The notes under the pieces: generated by a model | Database searches by the model: none | The model's input: the letters and a program-made list of their open reading frames with translations, nothing else | What the model was told of the DNA's origin: nothing | In this document: piece after piece, positions 41,355 to 49,614 of the stretch | Numbering within the stretch: position 1 is the first letter of the stretch | Layout of the letters: every line of letters starts with the position of its first letter | Program-made: the position numbers and the translations under genes | Assembly (NCBI GenBank): GCA_035356975.1 | Contig: DAORGW010000001.1 | Location: 1-64,000 of the forward strand | Origin: STF1-138 sp035356975 | GTDB lineage: Bacteria > Patescibacteriota > Patescibacteriia > UBA1558 > S5-K13 | Reading direction: 5' to 3' | DNA: 64,000 nt

Positions 41355-41465
41355 TATTTTCAATTTCCAATTGATTTACTATTTATAAATTTTTCAATTG
41401 TAAATAAATAATAAATAGCCAAATAGAAAATCAATTCAAAATAAAAAATAATAAATTGAAAATTA
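41355..41465. repeat. AT-rich palindromic element, family D, copy 2
   Basis: Begins TATTTTCAATTT and ends TAAATTGAAAATTA, near-perfect inverse complements. An inner AATTGATTT (41370-41378) partly pairs with AAATCAATT (about 41428-41436). The right end overlaps the hydrogenase stop codon (41463-41465), the same placement as copy 1 at pduL. Confidence 0.6.
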
Positions 41466-43157
41466 TAGACTGCATTTGGATTTATCAGAATACTTTGTGT
41501 GCAATAATTTTTTTGATAATTTTCCAAGTGGTTTTCCCAAAAATTCCATGTAAATTTTTATAATATTTGGGTTTTTATGGGCTTGTCTGAATTCCAAAGA
41601 TTTATCTTCTTCATAAGTTGCTTTTGCTCTTTTTCGTATTATTTCCATGGTTGTTGGCTTTGGTTGTCCTCCACCACCTATGCATCCCCCTGGACATGCC
41701 ATAATTTCGATAAAATGATACTTTTTAGGCATTTTCTTTATGATTTCAAGTATTTTACGGGCATTTGATAAACTGTGTATTACAGCTAAATTTAGGGTTG
41801 TATTTCCGATTTTTATACTTGCTTCTCTGAATCCTGAATCACCTCTTAAAATTTTAAAATCTATCTTTGAATATTCTCTGCCAGTCATAAAATAATGAGC
41901 TGTTCTTATGGCTGATTCCATAACTCCGCCAGATGAGGCAAAAATTGCTCCTCCACCAGAACCCGGCCCCATTGGATTATCAAATTGTAATTTCCTTTCA
42001 TCTTTTAGATCAATTCCAAAACTTTTTATGAGTTTCGCGCACTCTCTTGTTGTTATTACAAAATCAACATCACGGACTCCGTCAACCGACATTTCATCAC
42101 GACATGATTCATATTTTTTTGCTGTGCATGGCATTATACTTACTAGTATAATATCGCGTGGATTAATTTTTGCTTTTTGTGCATAATAAGTTTTTATTAG
42201 TGCACCAAACATTTGGTGGGGTGACTTACAGCTTGATAAGTGATTTAATAATTCAGGATAAAATGTTTCAATAAAATTGACCCAGCCAGGACAGCATGAT
42301 GTTATAAGTGGCAAATATTTATTTTGTTTGATTCTCTCAATTAATTCACTGGCTTCTTCCATTATTGTAAGATCAGCTCCGAAATTTGTATCAAAAACTT
42401 TTTTAAAGCCAGCCTTTTTAAGTGCGCCTACCATTTGTCCGGTTACGGAAATCCCAGGCTCTAATCCGAATTCTTCTCCCAGTGCAACTCTAATTGAGGG
42501 AGCGGTTTGTGCTATTACATGTTTCTTTGGATCTTTTAATAATTCTTTAATTTCTTTATAGAATTCTTTTTCCCTGATTGCATTTGTTGGACAAACTAGT
42601 GAACACTGACCACAACCAACACAGTTTGTGTCAGCCAATTTTTTATTTAATGATTTTGAAACAACGGTTGCGTTAGCTCTGTTTTTATAAGAAATTGCAT
42701 TTACTGTTTGAAGTTCCCTACATTTTTGTATGCATCTTCCACATAAAATACATTTTTCAAAATCCATTACAATATCATGAGAAGAGTCGTCTAATTCTTC
42801 TGAAATATGTGGTTTAAATTTTAATTCCTCAATGTCTGGTAAATTTTCTAATTTTAACCATTTTCTAAATTCTTCTTCTTTTTCAAAATTACATCCTATT
42901 AATTGAGCATTTATTTTTCTTTGTTTCTGTATCTCAGGATTATTTGTCTCAATTATCATGCCCTCACAAATTTCGTTATTACAACTCGTTATAAATTTTC
43001 CGTTAGCCATAACTACACATATGCCACATCTCCCCTCTGACCTTAGATCTGGATGGTAACAAAGAGTGGGAATTTTTATTCCACTTTTTAGAGCCGCTTC
43101 AAGTATCGTGCATTTTTTATTTATTTTTATTTTTTTACCGTCAATCGTTATTTGCAT
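41463..43157 (-). CDS. hydA: [FeFe] hydrogenase catalytic subunit
   Basis: 564 residues. The N-terminal [2Fe-2S] domain (about 1-75: CYHPDLRSEGRCGICVV) is followed by two [4Fe-4S] sites (CILCGRCIQKC and CVGCGQCSLVCP) at about 135-195. The His-ligated cluster motif found in long forms is not seen. H-cluster motifs are complete: ITSCCPGWVNF, SCKSPHQMFG, IMPCTAKKYESC and EIMACPGGCIGGGGQP. Produces or oxidises H2. First-rank partners NuoF- and NuoE-like are just upstream, so it is a trimeric, possibly electron-confurcating enzyme. HydEFG maturases are not in the window. Confidence 0.95.
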   Translation of the reverse strand: MQITIDGKKIKINKKCTILEAALKSGIKIPTLCYHPDLRSEGRCGICVVMANGKFITSCNNEICEGMIIETNNPEIQKQRKINAQLIGCNFEKEEEFRKWLKLENLPDIEELKFKPHISEELDDSSHDIVMDFEKCILCGRCIQKCRELQTVNAISYKNRANATVVSKSLNKKLADTNCVGCGQCSLVCPTNAIREKEFYKEIKELLKDPKKHVIAQTAPSIRVALGEEFGLEPGISVTGQMVGALKKAGFKKVFDTNFGADLTIMEEASELIERIKQNKYLPLITSCCPGWVNFIETFYPELLNHLSSCKSPHQMFGALIKTYYAQKAKINPRDIILVSIMPCTAKKYESCRDEMSVDGVRDVDFVITTRECAKLIKSFGIDLKDERKLQFDNPMGPGSGGGAIFASSGGVMESAIRTAHYFMTGREYSKIDFKILRGDSGFREASIKIGNTTLNLAVIHSLSNARKILEIIKKMPKKYHFIEIMACPGGCIGGGGQPKPTTMEIIRKRAKATYEEDKSLEFRQAHKNPNIIKIYMEFLGKPLGKLSKKLLHTKYSDKSKCSL

Positions 43158-43158
43158 T

Positions 43159-44238
43159 TTATTCTATTAATTTATCAAACTCATTTTTAAAATATTTTAT
43201 TGCTGATTTTAGTGTTGTTGTTGAACTTTTTCCCAGCCCGCATTGAGATCCATTTGGAATAAAATCAATTAAATCTTCTATTATTTGAAATTCTTCTTTG
43301 CTCCATTTGCGTTCTAGTATAACTTGAAATAACTGCAATAATCTAAAATTTCCCTCTCTACATGGAAGACATTTGCCACAATTTTCATCATTAAAAAATT
43401 GAGTTATTGATCTACATATATCAGGAATACTTTTTTCATGATTTACAAAAACTATTCCTGTTTGAAAGTAATTTCCTGTTTTTGATATTTCTTTGCATGA
43501 AAGAATTAAATCTTTTTGAAATGGAAGACAGCCTCCTGATGCACAAAAGAAAATTGCTTTTGGATCTATTGCCCCCACTTTTTCTGATAAATATTCTAAT
43601 GTAATACCTTGCTTTTCTTCGTAAACTCCAGGATTTTGAACATCACCAGAAATTGAAAAAAGCATGTTATCATTTTCATAATCATCTTCGAAAACTAAAC
43701 TAGCTCTACATAAAGTTTCAATATTATTTATACAGGTTTTTTCTCCATATAGACCAAATTCACTTGGATATGGAGGTTTATGTCTAGTCTCTGCTCTTAA
43801 ACCTTCAATACTATTTAGAATTGCTGTTTCTTCACCACATATATAAGAACCAGCACCAATTATAATCTGTATGTCGTATTTTGATTTTTCTTTTATGATT
43901 TTTTCTAAAACTGTTTTAAATTTTGAATATTCTTCTCTTAAATAAAAAAAACATTGTTCTGCTTTTAATGCATACATGGCAATATTAATACCCTCTATTG
44001 CAAGTTCAGGATTATTTTCTAAGATAAATTTGTCCTTAAATCTTCCCGGTTCACTTTCATCAGCATTACAAATTAAATATTTTGCAGGTTTACACATTTT
44101 CCATTTGAGTCCTGTAGGAAAATTAGCACCTCCGCGACCACAAAGACCAGATTTTTCTATTTTTTGTATTACTTTTTCTGGTGATATTTTTTTGGCTTTT
44201 TTGAGATTTTCAAAATTTGTTTTTCTTTTTATTTGCAT
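43159..44238 (-). CDS. hydB: NuoF-like flavoprotein subunit of the hydrogenase
   Basis: 359 residues. The FMN/NADH site KSGLCGRGGANFPTGLKWKMC, YLICNADESEPGRFKDK and YICGEETAILNSIEG are conserved. A C-terminal [4Fe-4S] motif is C-G-K-C-L-P-C-R followed by C in QCGLG. The thioredoxin-like [2Fe-2S] N-terminal domain and the C-terminal two-cluster ferredoxin domain typical of many HydB proteins are missing. It lies 1 bp upstream of hydA. It should pass electrons between NAD(H) and the catalytic subunit. Confidence 0.92.
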   Translation of the reverse strand: MQIKRKTNFENLKKAKKISPEKVIQKIEKSGLCGRGGANFPTGLKWKMCKPAKYLICNADESEPGRFKDKFILENNPELAIEGINIAMYALKAEQCFFYLREEYSKFKTVLEKIIKEKSKYDIQIIIGAGSYICGEETAILNSIEGLRAETRHKPPYPSEFGLYGEKTCINNIETLCRASLVFEDDYENDNMLFSISGDVQNPGVYEEKQGITLEYLSEKVGAIDPKAIFFCASGGCLPFQKDLILSCKEISKTGNYFQTGIVFVNHEKSIPDICRSITQFFNDENCGKCLPCREGNFRLLQLFQVILERKWSKEEFQIIEDLIDFIPNGSQCGLGKSSTTTLKSAIKYFKNEFDKLIE

Positions 44239-44245
44239 TGTGTTA

Positions 44246-44277
44246 AATAAGCTGTCAGCTATCAGCCCCCAGCATCG
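44246..44277. repeat. Degenerate AGCTGTCAGCTATCAGC-type repeat remnant
   Basis: AAGCTGTCAGCTATCAGCCC then CCAGCATCGG sits in the 44-bp gap between the NuoE- and NuoF-like genes. It is much richer in G and C than the flanks and looks like a short stretch of a TCAGC-type dispersed repeat. Confidence 0.35.
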
Positions 44278-44282
44278 GAAAA

Positions 44283-44687
44283 TTATATTAATTTTTGTTC
44301 TTTTAGTATTTGTTCTAATTTTTTTTCCGTTAAATTTGTAAATAGCTCATTGTCTATCATCATGACAGGACCCCTATCACACTCACTTAAACATTGGCAA
44401 GATTCTAGTCTAAATTTTTGTTCGTTTTGTCCTATTTTTGTTTTTAATAATTTTTCTGCAATACGTAACAATTTTTCCCCATTTTTTATGTGACAAGTTG
44501 GGCTATCGCAAATTTTGATTATTTTTTTAGGACCATTAAATAGATTAAATTTAGAATAAAAAGAAATTACTTCATAAATTTCAGCCGGTGATTTAGAAAA
44601 TTTTGAAGAAGTTTTTATAATATCTTCTTGAGCAATGAATCCATTTTTATCTTGAATTTTTTGTAGGTGTTGTAATAAAATTTCCAT
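44283..44687 (-). CDS. hydC: NuoE-like [2Fe-2S] subunit of the hydrogenase
   Basis: 134 residues with a thioredoxin-like fold. Four cysteines bind the cluster: CDSPTC (C-x4-C) near 80-85 and CQCLSEC near 115-121 within LESCQCLSECDRGPVMMID. The N-terminal helical region, VISFYSKFNLFNG, matches NuoE. It is the first gene of the hydrogenase operon hydC-hydB-hydA. An extended -10 promoter (44707-44715) lies 20 bp upstream. Confidence 0.92.
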   Translation of the reverse strand: MEILLQHLQKIQDKNGFIAQEDIIKTSSKFSKSPAEIYEVISFYSKFNLFNGPKKIIKICDSPTCHIKNGEKLLRIAEKLLKTKIGQNEQKFRLESCQCLSECDRGPVMMIDNELFTNLTEKKLEQILKEQKLI

Positions 44688-44706
44688 ATTAATATTTTGT
44701 AATTTT

Positions 44707-44715
44707 ATTGTATCA
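44707..44715 (-). promoter_or_regulatory. Extended -10 promoter of the hydrogenase operon
   Basis: Minus-strand TGATACAAT. Start near 44700, giving a leader of about 13 nt before the NuoE-like ATG. Confidence 0.4.
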
Positions 44716-44716
44716 T

Positions 44717-44747
44717 AAAACCCAGTTTTTTATAATAACTGGGTTTT
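44717..44747 (-). terminator. Terminator of the FN3 protein gene
   Basis: AAAACCCAGTT (44717-44727) pairs perfectly with AACTGGGTTTT (44737-44747). T-rich on both sides. Separates the FN3 gene from the hydrogenase operon. Confidence 0.85.
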
Positions 44748-44764
44748 ATTCTGTTAAGTTTTGT

Positions 44765-45799
44765 TTATTGTGTGGCTCGACAGCGTTTTAAAATATACTT
44801 TAGATATCTATTGGCATCTCTTGCAGACTTACTTACTAATTTTAATTCATCAGATGTTGGTTTGTAGTTGAATGAATATTTATCTGGATCTCCTGGATTA
44901 GTCCATGCTGTTGATATAAGATTTTCTGATCTTTCAAGGTGTTGCCTTAAATTAGTTCTCGCAAGTTCTAGTGCATCCCACTGATCTTTGCATTGATTAT
45001 TGTAATGAAAATCCTGAAGATTTTTGTTAATTACCACCTCAATATCTCTAAAGCCTTTAATTTTTTTGTAATACGGAATTTCTTTATATACTCCTTTAAT
45101 TCTGTCTTTAATCCACTTTACTCTCTTTTTTAATTGTGCTTTTAGTGTGTTATATTCCTCAATTGTATTAACTGTGACATTATCGGCTATAAGATTTTTT
45201 GCTTCAGTTACATTTCCTCTAATTTGTACAACTCTTTGTAATAGCATAGTTGAATCAGATTCTCTCATTTTGGATTTGTCTTTATTTATTTTAATTACTG
45301 CTTTTCCTTCATCAGAAAGTTGTGTTTCTAGTTTTGTAAAAGATTTAGAGTAGCTTTTTTTTAGAGAATTAAGTTTTTTAATAAGCGAGCTATTGGTTGT
45401 GCTTGCCGAAACTGTTTGAGAGTAACGAGATTCTCCATTTTCATTAACTGCCGTTACATAATAATATTTAGTTGTTCCTTTTGGAAGACCCGTATTTTCA
45501 TATGAAAGTTCTGAGAGTTGTTCCAAAGTATATATTTTTACAAATGATCCGTCTCTTGTGTCACTACGATAAATGTTATATGATGTAGCTCCAGTAGAAG
45601 CATGCCAGGATATTTTTATTGTTGAATCATTGATGCCCGAAGCGGTAACGGATGTTGGTGGTGTTGGAGGAACTTCATTTATTTCATCTGCTGGTATATC
45701 ACCCGTTGGGGGATGAATTTGGGCCAAAACACTCGTAATAAATATTACTGGCAACAATATTGTGAGAAATATTATCACTAATAAATTAATTTTTTTCAT
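44765..45799 (-). CDS. Secreted fibronectin type III protein with helical C-terminal region
   Basis: 344 residues. The signal peptide is about 1-27 (ends VLA-QI). An FN3 domain spans about 45-133 (PTSVTASGINDSTIKISWHA, YNIYRSD, YYYVTAVNENGES). The remaining 200 residues are mainly charged helix (KLNSLKKSYSKSFTKLETQL, LKKRVKWIKDRIKGV) with a Cys pair near the end (NNQCKDQW, KRCRATQ). No anchor motif. Binding or scaffold role outside the cell is inferred. Confidence 0.72.
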   Translation of the reverse strand: MKKINLLVIIFLTILLPVIFITSVLAQIHPPTGDIPADEINEVPPTPPTSVTASGINDSTIKISWHASTGATSYNIYRSDTRDGSFVKIYTLEQLSELSYENTGLPKGTTKYYYVTAVNENGESRYSQTVSASTTNSSLIKKLNSLKKSYSKSFTKLETQLSDEGKAVIKINKDKSKMRESDSTMLLQRVVQIRGNVTEAKNLIADNVTVNTIEEYNTLKAQLKKRVKWIKDRIKGVYKEIPYYKKIKGFRDIEVVINKNLQDFHYNNQCKDQWDALELARTNLRQHLERSENLISTAWTNPGDPDKYSFNYKPTSDELKLVSKSARDANRYLKYILKRCRATQ

Positions 45800-45849
45800 G
45801 GTTTTATTTTTAATTATTTATAATAATAGATATTTTTAGTTTTTATAAA

Positions 45850-46176
45850 TTATTCTTCGTCTGCAAAATCTTCTTCTATTGAATCAACATCTTTTATGTC
45901 AGCATCATTTTCATTATCAATGTTATCAATATTAGATAAAAGTTTGTCAATGTCATCAAAGTCTGAGGTTTTATTAATTTCATCTATTTCGCTTTCATTT
46001 AGTCTTTCCCCGATTTCATTATTTTCATTAGGGGTTCCATCACCACTTTCCGGAAAACCCATATTTTGCTTTTGTTGTATTAAGTCTTGTTGTTCTTGTG
46101 TTTTGTTTTGTTTTGTACACCCAGTAATCGTGAAACAAAATAAAACAATCAGAAATAAATAAAAAGCTTTTTTCAT
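45850..46176 (-). CDS. Small acidic lipoprotein
   Basis: 108 residues. An N-terminal hydrophobic segment ends in a lipobox, FTITGC, so Cys20 would be lipidated and the protein tethered to the membrane. The rest is Asn-, Glu- and Asp-rich (NIDNENDADIKDVDSIEEDF) with no recognisable fold, probably disordered. About 50 bp upstream of the FN3 protein gene, possibly in one transcript. Confidence 0.65.
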   Translation of the reverse strand: MKKAFYLFLIVLFCFTITGCTKQNKTQEQQDLIQQKQNMGFPESGDGTPNENNEIGERLNESEIDEINKTSDFDDIDKLLSNIDNIDNENDADIKDVDSIEEDFADEE

Positions 46177-46305
46177 TTTTTTGTTTTTTTAATTATTATT
46201 TTAATATATATTTAATTATAATACTTTTAAAAATTTACACAAATTATTGACTATTGATTATTTATATTGTAAGATGTCATATAATCGATATCCATGGGAG
46301 GAATC

Positions 46306-46842
46306 ATGATTGAACAAGTAAAAGTTGGGACTGATAATGTCCTATCGCTCGAAGATCAGGCTGAAATTTATGTACAATTAGGCCAATTATTAAAAAAATC
46401 CAATCTCTCAGCATCAAAGTCCTTTAAGAGGTTAATTAATGAAATGATCTCGGACTTCAAGGGCTTTAAACCATGTGGAAATATGGGAGATGTTGTTGTT
46501 TGGCCCAAGATGCCATTAAGGTTTCTCAATTTTCGTGAGATTGGATTATTTCAACACTATTTTTATGTTGAACAAGATGTTGTTTTAAATTCCATCCAGG
46601 AAATGAGCCAAGTAAAAATAGAACCCTATGTTCTACGTATGAATAGTCACGAAACAATGGGAACCCTCATTGAACTGGCAACCGCAATTCAATTCGGAAT
46701 TATTAAATATTTTCCAGGAGACTGCATATCGGTATCCGGGGATATATATTTTTATTTGTCTAATTGTAATACTAATCCATGCTGGAGAATTCACAATGGT
46801 CTTCCAAGCACAGCGTTTCAAAAATTTAGAGTGGGACGCTAA
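46306..46842 (+). CDS. Orphan protein of unknown function
   Basis: 178 residues from the ATG at 46306, chosen because GGGAGG lies 4 nt before it. An in-frame ATG at 46294 would place the SD inside the gene. The sequence (MIEQVKVGTDNVLSLEDQAE, KIEPYVLRMNSHETMGTLIE) is mixed alpha/beta, without a signal peptide or membrane helix, and matches no family I know. A possible -10 TATAAT is at 46280-46285. It has its own terminator and is less AT-rich than neighbours, like three other orphan genes in this window. Confidence 0.65.
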   Translation: MIEQVKVGTDNVLSLEDQAEIYVQLGQLLKKSNLSASKSFKRLINEMISDFKGFKPCGNMGDVVVWPKMPLRFLNFREIGLFQHYFYVEQDVVLNSIQEMSQVKIEPYVLRMNSHETMGTLIELATAIQFGIIKYFPGDCISVSGDIYFYLSNCNTNPCWRIHNGLPSTAFQKFRVGR

Positions 46843-46858
46843 GAAAAAATATTTATCT

Positions 46859-46892
46859 ATAGCTGGTCTTGTAGGGACCAGCTATTGTTTTT
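46859..46892. terminator. Terminator between the orphan gene and the CYTH gene
   Basis: ATAGCTGGTC (46859-46868) pairs perfectly with GACCAGCTAT (46876-46885) and is followed by TGTTTTTTT. The CYTH gene's stop codon (46882-46884) lies inside the stem. Confidence 0.88.
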
Positions 46893-47406
46893 TAAATTTT
46901 TTAAGTAACTCAACTGTCGATATTAAAAGACACTTATTCTTTTTTATTCCTAGTAATTTTGCATATTCATAAATCATATCTAAATCATTTGCCTGAATTT
47001 CAAAAAATTCCGGAACAGATTCATATTTATCGTAATATTTATCAAATTTAAAGGTTAAATCTTTTAATGTATAGATTGCTCTATGGAATCTAGTCGATTC
47101 ATACTCTACCAGCCCCAATGATTTAATTATATTTTTTGTTTCATGAAAATCTGAGGTTGAAAAGCTATATTCCTCACGAAATTCAACAGCAGAATTTGTA
47201 ATAGGTTTTTTAACAGTTATAAGAGTTTTATTTTCTATTTTTCTTACAATTAATTTTGATTCATTGTTTTTATCTTGACCTTCTTTTATGTCAAAAAAAG
47301 ATGCACATATTTCACCTTCAAAAGTTTTTATAGCACCAAGGGCTAAAAGTTTTTTTTCTATTTTATCTCTTTTTATTTTTAGAACCTTTACTCTTACTTC
47401 TTTCAT
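46882..47406 (-). CDS. CYTH-domain protein (class IV adenylate cyclase/triphosphatase-like)
   Basis: 174 residues. It begins MKEVRVKVLK, a variant of the ExExK signature of the triphosphate tunnel family. SKLIVRKIENKTLITVKKP, FREEYSF and FKFDKYYDKYE-VPEFFEIQA supply alternating charged strand residues that line the tunnel. CyaB- and ThTPase-like enzymes in this family act on organic or inorganic triphosphates. The specific substrate is not clear. Convergent with the plus-strand orphan gene. Confidence 0.75.
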   Translation of the reverse strand: MKEVRVKVLKIKRDKIEKKLLALGAIKTFEGEICASFFDIKEGQDKNNESKLIVRKIENKTLITVKKPITNSAVEFREEYSFSTSDFHETKNIIKSLGLVEYESTRFHRAIYTLKDLTFKFDKYYDKYESVPEFFEIQANDLDMIYEYAKLLGIKKNKCLLISTVELLKKFKKQ

Positions 47407-47443
47407 ATTTAGAGATTGTCAATTATTTTTTAGTTGTTATTGT

Positions 47444-48328
47444 TTACCAACCACCAGATGCACCTCCTCCTCCAGATCTTCCGCCACCAAAGCCTCCAAA
47501 ACCACCTCCGAATCCACCTCCAGATCTTCCGCCACCCAAGAACCAAAATCCACCACCAGTTCCAGGTTTACCATTATTTTTTGAAACAGCATAATCAAAT
47601 AATAGTCCTAGTATTGTTAAAATTATAGTAATTATTGTTCCTATTAATAAAGTACCAATTATTAATCCAATTATTGCGCCCAGTATCCCACCAATTACAC
47701 CACCCAGCCAAAACGATTTTGTTTTACCAAGTAATCTAGCGAAAATATTAAGAAAAAAAATGAATATAGCAATAAAGAAAGATATGGTATTTTCTGTTAT
47801 TTTTGAGTTTACTTTTGTTTGTGATGTTAGTTCTATTCCTTGTGTTGAGGAAATTATTTGATCAACGGCTTTATCTATGCCGCCATAATAATTATTGTTT
47901 CTAAATTCTGGCTTCATGGTTTCATCTATTATCCAAAAAGATTGCGCATCTGTTAAATACCCCTCCATTCCATAGCCGGTTTCAATTCTTATTTTTCTAT
48001 CCTCTATTGAAATTAGAAGCAAAACTCCATTATCATTATTTTTTTTACCTATTTTCCAGTCTTCAAATAATTTTACAGCAAAATTTTCTATTGTATCGCC
48101 CTCTAGACTTTGAATTATTACTACACTAATTTCATTTGTTGTTTGTTTTTCAAAATCAGATAATTTTTGCTCTAAAGATTGTTTTTCTTGTGTGGTTAAT
48201 GTATTTGTATAGTCATTAACAAACCCAGTTGGATTTCCTGGGTTTTGATATGCATGTGTCTTATTAAAAATTATCAAAATAAAGATACACAAAAAATATA
48301 TATTTATTTTGAAAACATTTTTTATCAT
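47444..48328 (-). CDS. TPM-domain membrane protein with glycine-rich tail (YgcG-like)
   Basis: 294 residues. Signal peptide about 1-25. The TPM domain (about 33-160) starts NPTGFVNDYTNTLTTQEKQSLEQ and includes VVIIQSLEGDTIENFAVKLFEDW and VLLLISIEDRKIRIETGYGMEG. Then come about three helices (about 195-250) and a Gly-Ser tail of repeated GGGFGG units ending ASGGW. It is 6 bp downstream of lemA, a common pairing. Role in envelope or photosystem-like repair is known only for relatives. Confidence 0.88.
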   Translation of the reverse strand: MIKNVFKINIYFLCIFILIIFNKTHAYQNPGNPTGFVNDYTNTLTTQEKQSLEQKLSDFEKQTTNEISVVIIQSLEGDTIENFAVKLFEDWKIGKKNNDNGVLLLISIEDRKIRIETGYGMEGYLTDAQSFWIIDETMKPEFRNNNYYGGIDKAVDQIISSTQGIELTSQTKVNSKITENTISFFIAIFIFFLNIFARLLGKTKSFWLGGVIGGILGAIIGLIIGTLLIGTIITIILTILGLLFDYAVSKNNGKPGTGGGFWFLGGGRSGGGFGGGFGGFGGGRSGGGGASGGW

Positions 48329-48334
48329 AAAATA

Positions 48335-48889
48335 TTATAATTCAACTTTTGGAGCATTTTCTGTGCCCTCTTGTGCCTCAAAATATGTTTTTTCCGAAAA
48401 TCCCATCATATTTGAGATTAAATTTACGGGAAGTTTTTTTATCAGTATATTAAATGATTTTACTGTATCGTTGTATCTTTGTCTTTCTACTGCAATTCTA
48501 TTTTCTGTGCCCTCTAATTGAGTCATCAGTGTTTGTACATTTTCTGCTGATTTTAATTGAGGGTAATTTTCCATTATAACTAATAATCTAGATAACGCAC
48601 CGTCAAGTTGAGTGGCTGCTTGAATTTTTTGATCAGTTGTTTGTGCTCCGGAATACTGTGTTCTTGCTTCTGCGATTTTTCCAAACACTTCTTGTTCTTG
48701 TTTCATTATTCCTTTTACAGATTCAACTAAATTTGGAATTAGATCAAATCTTCTTTGATATTGACTTTCTACTTGTGCCCATTGATTAGTGACTCCTTCG
48801 TTTGCATTTACAAGTTTGTTATATGTTGTCCAAAAGAATCCCGCTACCAAGACAACAAGAATTAAAATAATTAATAGTGTTTTTTTCAT
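48335..48889 (-). CDS. lemA: LemA family protein
   Basis: 184 residues. One N-terminal membrane helix (about 4-22) followed by the helical LemA domain: YNKLVNANEGVTNQWAQVES, QYQRRFDLIPNLVESVKG, YPQLKSAENVQTLMTQLEG and NRIAVERQRYNDTVKSFN. Function is unknown in detail, but LemA and TPM proteins are nearly always neighbours. An extended -10 box TGATATACT (48923-48931) lies upstream. Confidence 0.93.
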   Translation of the reverse strand: MKKTLLIILILVVLVAGFFWTTYNKLVNANEGVTNQWAQVESQYQRRFDLIPNLVESVKGIMKQEQEVFGKIAEARTQYSGAQTTDQKIQAATQLDGALSRLLVIMENYPQLKSAENVQTLMTQLEGTENRIAVERQRYNDTVKSFNILIKKLPVNLISNMMGFSEKTYFEAQEGTENAPKVEL

Positions 48890-48922
48890 TTGTTTTTTAT
48901 TTATTGATTAAAATATTTATAT

Positions 48923-48931
48923 AGTATATCA
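48923..48931 (-). promoter_or_regulatory. Extended -10 promoter of lemA
   Basis: Minus-strand TGATATACT. Start near 48916, with a leader of about 27 nt and no SD. Confidence 0.4.
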
Positions 48932-48957
48932 AATTTTTGAGAATTTAGAAATAAAAT

Positions 48958-49593
48958 TTAAAATTTTTCAAATATAGATTTTTTTCTTTTTTTCTTTTTG
49001 TATAAGATGAAAAATATGATGATTATAAATATTATAATCGAACCATAAGAAATTTCTCTATAATAAGTTTTAAAAATTCCACTATTTGCTCCCAAAAAAT
49101 ATCCCAATAAAGCTAGAATAATATTCCATATTAAAGATCCAAGAGTTGTAAAAATTATAAAATTTCCGATGTTCATTTTTGAGAGTCCCGCTGGAATAGA
49201 AATTAATTGCCTTATTTCAAAAACTAATCTACCAATAAAAGTCGCTAATTTATCATATTTGAGAAAATAATCCTCTGCTTTTTGAATTTTATGTTCATTT
49301 ATAAGAAGTAATTTTGCAATTTTTGTATTTGCTAATTTATAAATAATTGCTCGACCAAGTGTCAGTGCAAGAAAATAATTAAATAGAGCACCAATTAAAC
49401 TTCCCAATGTGCCACACAAAATTACTAAATATAGGTTTAATTTTCCTTGGGCTGCTAAATATGCCGCTGGAGGAATTACAATTTCAGATGGAAATGGAAT
49501 AAAAGAACTCTCAATAGCCATAAGAGCGGTGATGTTAAAATAATTTAACTGTGAGAAAATTGTTGTAAAGAATGAGGTGATGGAGTGAATCAT
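48958..49593 (-). CDS. DedA-family membrane protein
   Basis: 211 residues with about five to six helices. ESSFIPFPSEIVIPPAAYLAAQGKLN, with the acidic residue and prolines of the reentrant loop, GTLGSLIGALFNYFLALTLGR, and GRLVFEIRQLISIPAGLSKM are the DedA signature. Family members act as lipid-carrier (undecaprenyl phosphate) or phospholipid translocases. uppS is the next gene upstream (22 bp), which fits an undecaprenyl-phosphate recycling role. Confidence 0.9.
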   Translation of the reverse strand: MIHSITSFFTTIFSQLNYFNITALMAIESSFIPFPSEIVIPPAAYLAAQGKLNLYLVILCGTLGSLIGALFNYFLALTLGRAIIYKLANTKIAKLLLINEHKIQKAEDYFLKYDKLATFIGRLVFEIRQLISIPAGLSKMNIGNFIIFTTLGSLIWNIILALLGYFLGANSGIFKTYYREISYGSIIIFIIIIFFILYKKKKRKKSIFEKF

Positions 49594-49614
49594 AGTTTTA
49601 TAATTTATAAATTT

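Noticed and set aside
47288..47628. Ser- and Thr-rich plus-strand ORFs
   Set aside because: Complement of the glycine-rich tail of the TPM protein. No start signals.
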